A stretch of DNA of 64,000 bases from UBA1046 sp012511325. Lineage in GTDB: Bacteria; Bacillota; Clostridia; Saccharofermentanales; DTU023. Positions 57,311-64,000 of the stretch are shown one piece after another. A program made the position numbers and the translations under genes. Under the pieces are notes generated by a model that was not told the origin of the DNA, made no database searches, and saw nothing but the letters and a program-made list of their open reading frames with translations. The DNA lies in assembly GCA_050951925.1 (NCBI GenBank), contig JBMNJZ010000001.1, positions 992,001 through 1,056,000 on the forward strand, read 5' to 3'. How positions within the stretch are numbered: position 1 is the first letter of the stretch; every line of letters begins with the position of its first letter.

Positions 57311-57340
57311 AAACGAAGATTGCCAGTGGAGGAAAAGAAT

Positions 57341-57901
57341 ATGAACTTCAAACAAGAGCTGAAACCATATGAGGAAAAGATGGTGAAGACTATTTCAGTG
57401 CTGGAGGGAGAATTTAATACCATCAGGGCCGGGCGCGCCAATCCCAAAGTGCTGGATCAGATAACCATTGATTATTACGGAGTTGAAACTCCAATCAATC
57501 AAGTAGCCAATATTCAAGTTCCTGAGGCCCGCATGATAGTTATTACACCATGGGACGCATCATCCTTGCGTGATCTGGAACGCGCTATCCAGATGTCAGA
57601 TCTGGGCATACCTCCCAATAATGACGGCAAGAGTCTCCGCTTGATCTTTCCGCCGCTGACGGAGGAAAGGCGCCGTGATCTGACGCGCCAGGTCAGCAAA
57701 ATGGGTGAAGATGCCAAGGTAGCCGTGCGCAATATTCGCCGTGAAGCCGTAGATAACTATAAGGCAAAGCTGAAACAAAAGGAAATCCCGGAAGATATGT
57801 ATTACAATATGGAAACCGAGATCCAGAAACTGACTGACCGCTTTATCGATAAAGTGGATGATTCTGTTGCCGCCAAGGAAAAAGAACTGATGGAGATCTA
57901 G
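57341..57901 (+). CDS. frr: Ribosome recycling factor
   Basis: Splits post-termination ribosomes together with EF-G. The 186-residue protein has the family blocks IRAGRANPKVLDQITIDYYG split as IRAGRANPKVLD and ITIDYYGVETPINQVA, then ITPWDASSLRDLERAI, IPPNNDGKSLRLIFPPLTEERR (two parts) and VRNIRREAVD. It forms the three-helix-bundle tRNA-like shape. ATG 57341 is chosen because GGAGG lies eight bases upstream; a longer frame to 57278 runs through the promoter and is rejected. uppS begins 14 bases after the stop. Confidence 0.97.
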   Translation: MNFKQELKPYEEKMVKTISVLEGEFNTIRAGRANPKVLDQITIDYYGVETPINQVANIQVPEARMIVITPWDASSLRDLERAIQMSDLGIPPNNDGKSLRLIFPPLTEERRRDLTRQVSKMGEDAKVAVRNIRREAVDNYKAKLKQKEIPEDMYYNMETEIQKLTDRFIDKVDDSVAAKEKELMEI

Positions 57902-57915
57902 TCGCGGAGACGACA

Positions 57916-58713
57916 ATGGCACTTCCGGAAACAATTTTCAAACTGCTTAAACCGCGCCGCAAAGCCAGTGGTTCAGAATTAACTCGCGAAGCTATGGCCA
58001 ATATTCCCCGCCATGTGGCCGTTATCATGGACGGCAACGGGCGTTGGGCGAGAAAACGCGGCTTGCCGCGTTATAGCGGACATTACGCTGGAGCTGAAAA
58101 CCTGCGCGAATTCTGCAAATGGTGCATAGAATTTGGCATCAGCTATACTACTGTCTTCGCTTTTTCCACCGAGAACTGGCAACGTCCGCAACAGGAAGTA
58201 GATTCCTTAATGAAATTGTTTTTGGAATTTTTTGCGCGCTACGAAGAAGAATTGGCCGCCGAGGGAGTCAGATTGAGATTTTGCGGCGAAACCGGCGAGT
58301 TGCCGCAGTCAGTCCAAGATACGATGCAAAGAGCGGAAGCGAGCTCACTGCAACGAAATAAGCTGCAATTGATAATTGCTTTCAATTATGGCGGCAGACG
58401 TGAGATTGTCAAGGCGACCAGGGATTTGCTCGCCAGCTGCAAAGCGGGAGAGCTGAAGCCTGAAGAGCTGACCGAGGAGCATCTATCGGCAAGGTTGTAT
58501 CTGCCCGATGTCCCTGATCCGGATCTTATTATCAGGCCCTCAGGCGAGTTGCGGCTGTCCAATTTTCTTCTCTGGCAGTCCGCCTATAGCGAATTATGGT
58601 TTGCTAAAGTTCTGTGGCCGGATTTCAATCGGCACCATTTCACTGCAGCTATCAATGATTACGCATCCCGACAACGCCGCTACGGTGGTTTATCAAAGGA
58701 GGAACGGGGGTAA
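57916..58713 (+). CDS. uppS: Undecaprenyl diphosphate synthase
   Basis: Cis-prenyltransferase producing the C55 carrier for cell-wall synthesis. Signatures are HVAVIMDGNGRWARKRGLPR in two parts with the catalytic Asp, AGAENLREFCKWC, TVFAFSTENWQRPQQEV and the C-terminal DLIIRPSGELRLSNFLLWQ plus ELWFAKVLWPDF. At 265 residues it has a slightly extended N-terminus (about 30 residues) before the core. The gene lies directly after frr and three bases before cdsA. Its isoprenoid substrate depends on the MEP-pathway enzymes also encoded here. Confidence 0.97.
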   Translation: MALPETIFKLLKPRRKASGSELTREAMANIPRHVAVIMDGNGRWARKRGLPRYSGHYAGAENLREFCKWCIEFGISYTTVFAFSTENWQRPQQEVDSLMKLFLEFFARYEEELAAEGVRLRFCGETGELPQSVQDTMQRAEASSLQRNKLQLIIAFNYGGRREIVKATRDLLASCKAGELKPEELTEEHLSARLYLPDVPDPDLIIRPSGELRLSNFLLWQSAYSELWFAKVLWPDFNRHHFTAAINDYASRQRRYGGLSKEERG

Positions 58714-58715
58714 AT

Positions 58716-59711
58716 ATGAGATTTAGCAATCAAAATACGGGTGGTTTGAGAAGGCCCATAGATCAAGAAACGGCGGAAGTGCCCCAATATGTACCGCTGA
58801 GACGCAAGCAGCCTCAGAATTTACGGATCAGAGTGGTCACCGCAGTAATATTTATATTTGTCATGGCGGCATTCCTCATCCCTGCTCTCTGGGTACCTTG
58901 GATTGCACTATTCCTATTTGCCGTTATTGCCGTGATCGGCGGCTCCGAATTCAGTGCTGCTATGAGAATGGCCGGTTTCCCGCATAAGCCCTGGATAGTC
59001 TCGCTCTGCTCGCTGATAGCTATCATTCTGCCCCTGCTGAAGATCGGCTTCGGCAAGAAAGAATATCTGGTCTGGTCTACCGGTTTCCCGGGGATTGCCA
59101 TTGTTTTGCCCTATCTGCTGGTTTGGCTGATGGTAGTTCTGGTTCTTATCATCCCGTTGCTTAAGCGTGGCGCTGAAGCTATGAGCGGGGCGCTGATCTC
59201 AGCCATGGGCATCCTCTATATCTCGTATCCGCTGGTATCGGCAGTAGTAATTCTCTATACTTTGCCCGCCGGCTGGTACTGGCTGCTGACGGCTTTTGCG
59301 GTACCCTGGATATCTGATACAACCGCTTATTTCGTTGGCTCTATCGTAGGAACCCATAAAATTCTGCCGCATATCAGCCCCAACAAAACACTGGAGGGTG
59401 CGCTTGGCGGCATTATCGGACCGGTGATTGCCATGATGATCTGGCTGCCCCTGGTGCTCTCCCAGCAGAGTATCAGAATTATTGCTCCCAAAACCGGCGT
59501 CCTATTAGCTTATGCGGTTTTGTTCGGTCTGGTACTGGGTCTGTTTTCCCAATTGGGCGATCTGTTCGCCTCGGCTCTGAAGCGCTGGGTGGGTGTAAAA
59601 GATTTCGGCCATATTCTGCCCGGGCATGGTGGTGTCCTGGACAGATTTGACAGCACTTTCTTCACTTTGCCTCTGACCTTATTGTTGGGCATTCTGTATT
59701 TTGGAGTCTGA
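58716..59711 (+). CDS. cdsA: Phosphatidate cytidylyltransferase
   Basis: Makes CDP-diacylglycerol from phosphatidic acid and CTP, linking plsC and pyrG products to phospholipids. The protein has about 8 membrane helices after a basic, soluble N-terminal stretch of about 35 residues. The C-terminal CDS signature is KRWVGVKDFGHILPGHGGVLDRFDS, seen as VKDFGHILPGHGG and LDRFDS, and SDTTAYFVGSIVGTHK is also diagnostic. At 331 residues it is longer than the usual 260-280, owing to that N-terminus and extra helices. GGAGG is ahead of the ATG. dxr follows immediately. Confidence 0.95.
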   Translation: MRFSNQNTGGLRRPIDQETAEVPQYVPLRRKQPQNLRIRVVTAVIFIFVMAAFLIPALWVPWIALFLFAVIAVIGGSEFSAAMRMAGFPHKPWIVSLCSLIAIILPLLKIGFGKKEYLVWSTGFPGIAIVLPYLLVWLMVVLVLIIPLLKRGAEAMSGALISAMGILYISYPLVSAVVILYTLPAGWYWLLTAFAVPWISDTTAYFVGSIVGTHKILPHISPNKTLEGALGGIIGPVIAMMIWLPLVLSQQSIRIIAPKTGVLLAYAVLFGLVLGLFSQLGDLFASALKRWVGVKDFGHILPGHGGVLDRFDSTFFTLPLTLLLGILYFGV

Positions 59712-59712
59712 T

Positions 59713-60888
59713 TTGCGAAGAGCGATCGCTATTTTGGGTTCTACCGGCTCAATCGGCAGGCAAGGGCTGGAGATTGCCCGGGAGCTTGGCCTGACTGTGA
59801 GTGCTTTGACCTGCCGGCGCAACATTGCCTTGCTCGCCGAGCAAATTCTGGAATTTTGTCCCGAAGTGGTGAGTGTAGGCGACAGCCTGGCTGCCGAGCA
59901 GCTCAGAGAAATTCTGAGCGCCAAATTTAATCTGAAACCCTCCGATCAGCCTGAAATTTTGACCGGTAAAAGCGGCCTGGAGACAGTTGCGGCTCTACCG
60001 GAGATTGATCTTGTCTTGGCGGCTGTGGTCGGATTTGCAGGTCTAAGTCCTGTCCTTGCTGCGCTGGAAGCGGGCAAGGATATTGCTCTGGCCAATAAGG
60101 AGACTTTGGTTGCCGGTGGTGAAATTGTCATGGGGCTTGCTCATCATAAGCAAGCTAAAATTCTGCCGGTAGATAGCGAGCACTCGGCCATCTGGCAATG
60201 TCTCAGCGCTGCTCCTGACCGAAAGTTCAAACGGATTTTCCTGACTGCCTCCGGCGGCCCTTTCCGAACCAGCAATAAAGAAGAGTTGACTAAAGTAACG
60301 CCGGCTCAGGCTCTGCGGCATCCGACTTGGGAGATGGGCGCCAAGATCACCATTGATTCCGCTACCATGATGAATAAAGGGCTTGAAATTATCGAAGCCT
60401 GCCATCTTTTTTCCTGCACACCGGATCAAATTGAAGTAGTTGTCCATCCCCAGAGTATCGTACATTCCATGGTTGAGCTCAATGATGGTTCGGTCGTTGC
60501 TCAGCTGGGCTTCCCCGATATGCGTCTTCCGATCCGGCTGGCTCTGACTTGGCCTGACAGGCCGACGGCTGATTATTACCGTCCTTACGATCCTTGTGCC
60601 GAAGGCGCCAACCACTTAGTTTTTGAGTCTCCGAATGAGGAATTGTTTCCGGCTCTGGAGCTGGCGCGCTCGGCTTTTGTTGCCGGCGGCCTGGCGCCTT
60701 GCGTGTTGAATGCTGCCAATGAGGCGGCTGTAGCTCTCTTTTTACAGGAGAAAATCGCCTTTCCCGAAATCTGGCGCATTGTGGCCGAGGCTCTAACACA
60801 AGTCCCTACTGTTACAAATATTGATTTTGTTACTCTGGAATGGGCGCATAATGATACAATTGCACGGATCATGCAAAGGCATCCATAA
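59713..60888 (+). CDS. dxr: 1-deoxy-D-xylulose 5-phosphate reductoisomerase
   Basis: First committed step of the MEP isoprenoid pathway, converting DXP to MEP with NADPH. Motifs are AILGSTGSIGRQGLEIA for NADPH, LANKETLVAGG, VDSEHSAIWQCL with metal ligands, and TASGGPFR plus NKGLEIIEACHLF for substrate. The start is TTG 59713: GGAG at 59703-59706 is six bases upstream and the codon follows the cdsA stop directly; the earlier in-frame TTG at 59701 would sit on top of that site. The product is 391 residues, normal for the family. rseP and ispG follow. Confidence 0.96.
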   Translation: MRRAIAILGSTGSIGRQGLEIARELGLTVSALTCRRNIALLAEQILEFCPEVVSVGDSLAAEQLREILSAKFNLKPSDQPEILTGKSGLETVAALPEIDLVLAAVVGFAGLSPVLAALEAGKDIALANKETLVAGGEIVMGLAHHKQAKILPVDSEHSAIWQCLSAAPDRKFKRIFLTASGGPFRTSNKEELTKVTPAQALRHPTWEMGAKITIDSATMMNKGLEIIEACHLFSCTPDQIEVVVHPQSIVHSMVELNDGSVVAQLGFPDMRLPIRLALTWPDRPTADYYRPYDPCAEGANHLVFESPNEELFPALELARSAFVAGGLAPCVLNAANEAAVALFLQEKIAFPEIWRIVAEALTQVPTVTNIDFVTLEWAHNDTIARIMQRHP

Positions 60889-60930
60889 TATAATATCATT
60901 TAGAAAAGAACTTTATTGGGAGCAAAGTGA

Positions 60931-62256
60931 ATGACAGTATTATCCATCCTGACAGGACTGATCCTGATCAGTATTATTATGATTTTGCACGAGCTTGGCC
61001 ATTACCTCGCCGGGCGTCTGTTGAAATTCAGGATTGAGCAATTCTCGCTTTTTATGGGTCCCGTAATCTTCGAATGGCAGAAAAATAATATTAGATATAA
61101 TATCAAGGCGCTGCCGATCGGAGCTTCAGTCAGTTTTGCCGGTGAGGCGGAAATTCTCGAAGGTCAAAGCGGCGAACATATTTATGATGCCGATGATCCG
61201 GGACTTTTTCATAACAGACCGCGCTGGGCCAGGGCGCTGGTCATTGCCATGGGCCCAGTTGTTAACTTCATTACGGCTTTTCTGGTTTTTATTGTTCTTT
61301 TTTCCTGGACCGGAGCAGTCAAACCCGAATTGCGCACACCGCCGGAAAGTTCACTGGCAGCGCAATATGAAATTGAAGACGGCGATAGATTATTGACCTT
61401 GAATGGCGCAAAAATCCGAACTGATCTGGATTATTCAATGGCCCTCTTTTCGCATAGTGACAATCAGGATCTGATCCTGGAAGTGAGAAAGACCGATGGC
61501 AGAACGGAACGAATTGTAATGACGCCGGAAATCGAGGAAACCCGATGGATGATAGGTATTTCGGCCAGAGAGATTGCTGCCGGTCAATATGAAATTGTGA
61601 CTGTAGATCCAAAGTCTAATCAAGGCTCGCCCGTGCTGCTGAAGAAGGATCTGGTTTTAACGGTCGAGGGCATCCCTTATGCGGACAGCGAAAGTATACG
61701 CACGCGGGTGGCTGAAAAGGCGGGCAGCACAGTGGCAGTCGAGATCATCCGCGATGGCGAGCAAATGACTATAGAAACCAAGCCCACCAAACTAAATCTT
61801 TATCGGGATCCGGGTCTAATATTGACTTTAACTAAAGAATTCGGCAGCATCCTCAACCAGGCTGCCGCCTATCCCTGGTCAATTGTCAAGGCGACGGGCA
61901 AAGGTCTGAGTATGTTATTCAAAGGCGAAGTCGGTGTTAAAGAGAGTGTGGCAGGTCCTATCGGTATCGTGACAATGGTTGGCGATGTAGTCAAGCAGAA
62001 ACAGCCTCTGAGCGAGAAAATACAGCAACTGCTGATGTATCTGGGGCTGCTGTCAGTAGCGATAGGCGTGACCAATCTGCTGCCGATTCCGCCCTTCGAC
62101 GGCAATCATCTGGTGGTGCTGGGCGTTGAGGGTGCTTTTAGAAAAGATTTGCCGTACAAAGTCAAAAATGCCATCAGCTACCTCGGTTTCTTTATCGTCA
62201 TTACCCTGATGGCTCTCGTTCTGTTTGTTGATTTGAGTAGGATTTTCGGTTTTTAG
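60931..62256 (+). CDS. rseP: RIP metalloprotease RseP
   Basis: Site-2 intramembrane zinc protease that cleaves membrane anti-sigma factors and signal-peptide remnants. Zinc motif HExxH is in IMILHELGHYLAGRLLKF near residue 22, and the third ligand aspartate in NLLPIPPFDGNHL. Two PDZ-like regions lie at about residues 135-200 and 205-285, the first with YEIEDGDRLLTLNG. Four membrane helices are visible. The second NPDG-equivalent segment has FDGN instead of LDGG, a mild variation. At 441 residues it is typical. It could process the ECF anti-sigma protein encoded at 53 kb; that is speculation. Confidence 0.95.
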   Translation: MTVLSILTGLILISIIMILHELGHYLAGRLLKFRIEQFSLFMGPVIFEWQKNNIRYNIKALPIGASVSFAGEAEILEGQSGEHIYDADDPGLFHNRPRWARALVIAMGPVVNFITAFLVFIVLFSWTGAVKPELRTPPESSLAAQYEIEDGDRLLTLNGAKIRTDLDYSMALFSHSDNQDLILEVRKTDGRTERIVMTPEIEETRWMIGISAREIAAGQYEIVTVDPKSNQGSPVLLKKDLVLTVEGIPYADSESIRTRVAEKAGSTVAVEIIRDGEQMTIETKPTKLNLYRDPGLILTLTKEFGSILNQAAAYPWSIVKATGKGLSMLFKGEVGVKESVAGPIGIVTMVGDVVKQKQPLSEKIQQLLMYLGLLSVAIGVTNLLPIPPFDGNHLVVLGVEGAFRKDLPYKVKNAISYLGFFIVITLMALVLFVDLSRIFGF

Positions 62257-62264
62257 GAAGCAGT

Positions 62265-63347
62265 ATGCAAATGATGAGGAAGAAGACCAGACAAGTACAA
62301 GTGGGCGGTGTAATGATTGGCGGCGAAGCGCCAATTTCCGTGCAATCAATGAATACAACGGATACTGCTGATATTGCCGCTACTTTGACACAAATTAAGG
62401 AGCTGGCCGAGGCCGGCTGCGAGCTGACTCGTTTGGCTGTGCCGGATGCGACAGCAGCCAGTGCGCTGGGCGAAATTTGCCGGCAAAGCATTCTGCCCAT
62501 TATTGCCGATATCCATTTTGATTATCGGCTGGCTCTGGCAGCGATCAAAAACGGTGTTAACGGTCTCAGAATCAATCCGGGAAATTTGCGCGATCCCGAG
62601 GGTCTGACTCAAATTTCCGCTGCGGCCAGAAAGCGGCGGATACCGATCAGGGTAGGCGTCAATTCCGGTTCTCTGAATCGCAGAATGATCGAATATTATG
62701 GTGGCATTACTGCCGAGGCTATGGCGCATTCTGCGCTGGCGGCGGTCCGGCAGTTGGAGGAGACCGGCTTTGAGGATATCTGCCTCTCCGTCAAGGCTTC
62801 CGACCCCAGTCTGACCATCAGCAGCTATCGCCTATTATCAGAGCTGACAGACTATCCCTTGCATCTTGGTGTTACGGAAGCCGGAACCGCCTGGGAAGGA
62901 ACGATTCGCTCAGCAGTCGGCATTGGCACCTTATTGGCCGAGGGCATAGGCGATACGATACGGGTCTCGCTCACTGCCGATCCCTGTGAAGAAGTCAAAG
63001 CCGGCTACGCGATTTTACGGGCTCTGAATCTCAGACAAAGGGGCGCAGTGCTGATCAGTTGCCCGACCTGTGGGCGCACTCAGGTCGATATGCTGAAATT
63101 GGCCAAAGAAGTCGAGACTCGCTTGATCAAAATAAATGCGCCATTGACCGTGGCTGTCATGGGCTGTATTGTCAATGGCCCCGGTGAAGCCAGAGCTGCC
63201 GATATTGGTCTCGCCGGCGGCCAGGGTGAATTTGTTCTGTTTAAAAAAGGAGAAATCATCTGTAAGCTGGACGAAGACATAGCAGTTGAAACTTTATTCA
63301 GCGAAATAGAAAAAATGGAACAAGAGAGCGGAGAACGGGCGCAATGA
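62265..63347 (+). CDS. ispG: 4-hydroxy-3-methylbut-2-en-1-yl diphosphate synthase (IspG/GcpE)
   Basis: Iron-sulfur enzyme of the MEP pathway, forming HMBPP, the substrate of IspH encoded in the fusion at 48.5 kb. The N-terminal barrel shows PISVQSMNTTDTADIAAT in parts (SVQSMNTTDT) and PIIADIHFDYRLAL, then LRINPGN and IRVGVNSGSL. The C-terminal cluster domain has ISCPTCGRTQVD and MGCIVNGPGEARAAD, giving the three cysteines and the glutamate. ATG 62265 has AGGAAG five bases upstream and begins eight bases after rseP. At 360 residues it is normal. Its stop overlaps the next ATG. Confidence 0.96.
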   Translation: MQMMRKKTRQVQVGGVMIGGEAPISVQSMNTTDTADIAATLTQIKELAEAGCELTRLAVPDATAASALGEICRQSILPIIADIHFDYRLALAAIKNGVNGLRINPGNLRDPEGLTQISAAARKRRIPIRVGVNSGSLNRRMIEYYGGITAEAMAHSALAAVRQLEETGFEDICLSVKASDPSLTISSYRLLSELTDYPLHLGVTEAGTAWEGTIRSAVGIGTLLAEGIGDTIRVSLTADPCEEVKAGYAILRALNLRQRGAVLISCPTCGRTQVDMLKLAKEVETRLIKINAPLTVAVMGCIVNGPGEARAADIGLAGGQGEFVLFKKGEIICKLDEDIAVETLFSEIEKMEQESGERAQ

Positions 63348-64000
63348 GAGACTGCGCCTTATCCATCTGGTTACAAAGACTGATCCCGGATATCCCAGAA
63401 GATGATGCCAGTCTGAAAATAAAAGCCTGCGTCCGATCTGTCCGAGTCTTTCCCGCCAAGTCCGGAATTATAATTACTTTACTCTTTTCCGCCCCGCCCA
63501 TAGTCGCTTCCCTGATAGCTTTGGAAGAAAAAATTGAAAAGGCCCTTGGTATCTCTGAAGCGATTATTGCGCAAAAACTAACTCAGGATAGCTCGGAGCC
63601 GGAGAAGCAAAATTATGCTGCTGATCTGATGCCGTGGGTTCTCAGACATTGCCAGAATCAAAACGCTCTTTGCTATGCCTGGCTGCAAGACAGCAAACTG
63701 ATATATTCTTCCGGTTGCGTCAAATTAGTCATTCCGTCCAATATCCGGGAGCTGGTTCATAATCAGGGTTATGACTGGTTGGAGAGCTTTCTCAGGAAAT
63801 ACAGCGCTATTTGCGCTGCTATCGAAGTAGTTCCGGGCGATGAGCCGCCCGAACCTCAAATACAACCCGGACCGGTTCTGACTGAGGATATGATTTCCAG
63901 CCTGGAAGCACAAAGGAAAGAGAATAAACCGACTGCCGAAGCTGAGACATTATACAAATCATGGTCAGGCGGCCGCTGGGGAAACTTTGCCAAAAAGCCC
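63344..64000 (+). CDS. polC: Probable DNA polymerase III PolC, N-terminal part (cut by window end)
   Basis: A frame opens at ATG 63344, overlapping the ispG stop by four bases, and stays open to the last base (219 codons). The visible part begins MRDCALSIWLQRLIPDIPED and includes a VRVFPAKSGIIITLLFSAPP segment and, at the end, an acidic Glu/Pro-rich stretch. It has no exonuclease or polymerase motif yet, because these lie further downstream in PolC. The call rests on the conserved rseP-ispG-polC order of Clostridia and on the general character of the PolC N-terminal region, so it is a context-based assignment. Confidence 0.7.
   Translation, partial: MRDCALSIWLQRLIPDIPEDDASLKIKACVRSVRVFPAKSGIIITLLFSAPPIVASLIALEEKIEKALGISEAIIAQKLTQDSSEPEKQNYAADLMPWVLRHCQNQNALCYAWLQDSKLIYSSGCVKLVIPSNIRELVHNQGYDWLESFLRKYSAICAAIEVVPGDEPPEPQIQPGPVLTEDMISSLEAQRKENKPTAEAETLYKSWSGGRWGNFAKKP

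Overview
The window reads as a chromosomal segment of a Gram-positive, strictly fermentative bacterium of the Bacillota, class Clostridia. Supporting signs are an IspH-RpsA fusion gene, a lipoteichoic-acid-synthase-type sulfatase, an apparent PolC start, the order rpsB-tsf-pyrH-frr-uppS-cdsA-dxr-rseP-ispG-polC, the order scpA-scpB-cmk-plsC-ispH/rpsA, and AGGAGG-type ribosome binding sites. The exact lineage is inference; an Oscillospirales/Saccharofermentanales-like clostridium fits, but nothing here proves it.

Layout. 1-9 kb: end of a penicillin-binding protein, a DUF2079 membrane protein, an M19 dipeptidase with a DUF819 transporter-like protein, a PanE-like reductase, a ZIP metal transporter, fused MsrAB and a membrane diguanylate cyclase. 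10.2-14.5 kb: an accessory island bounded by an imperfect direct repeat. It holds decayed IS256 and IS3 transposases, an opine-dehydrogenase-type enzyme, an AbiE toxin-antitoxin locus whose toxin is deleted, and a small signal-peptide ORF overlapping an unknown membrane protein. 14.5-17.1 kb: an ArsR-controlled ABC exporter and tRNA-Ser(CGA). 17.4-23 kb (minus): a DUF3798 lipoprotein with a sugar/nucleoside-type ABC importer. 23.1-25.9 kb (minus): an unassigned two-gene unit with a MotA/TolQ/ExbB-like membrane protein. 26-32 kb: pyrG, guaB, greA, lysS. 32-41 kb: ferredoxin-type aldo/keto reductase, RsuA-like pseudouridine synthase, MFS transporter, murI, LtaS-like enzyme, an E2-like protein and an orphan sigma-region-4-like protein. 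41-45 kb: L,D-transpeptidase lipoprotein, NusG-II-domain protein, Gx transporter, ApbE and a site-2 protease. 45.5-51.3 kb: scpA, scpB, cmk, plsC, ispH-rpsA. 51.4-54.3 kb: pepV and an ECF sigma/anti-sigma pair. 54.5-64 kb: the ribosome/isoprenoid/phospholipid cluster from rpsB to the beginning of polC.

How it fits together. Three enzymes of the MEP isoprenoid pathway (Dxr, IspG, IspH) are encoded here beside UppS, CdsA and PlsC, linking isoprenoid, undecaprenyl and phospholipid supply to translation factors. Envelope enzymes (PBP, LtaS-like, L,D-transpeptidase, MurI, two M50 proteases) are scattered through the window. ApbE, Gx transporter and the NusG-II protein suggest flavinylation of an extracytoplasmic redox protein encoded elsewhere.

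Most unusual points: the CTP synthase has glycine in place of its glutaminase nucleophile cysteine; LysRS carries a C-terminal MetRS/Trbp111-type tRNA-binding domain; the E2-like acyltransferase lacks its catalytic histidine; the MotA/TolQ/ExbB-like two-gene unit has no recognisable stator partner; and several promoters carry an extended -10 (TGnTATAAT), one of them apparently driving a leaderless LtaS-like mRNA. All calls come from reading motifs by eye; no database search was run.
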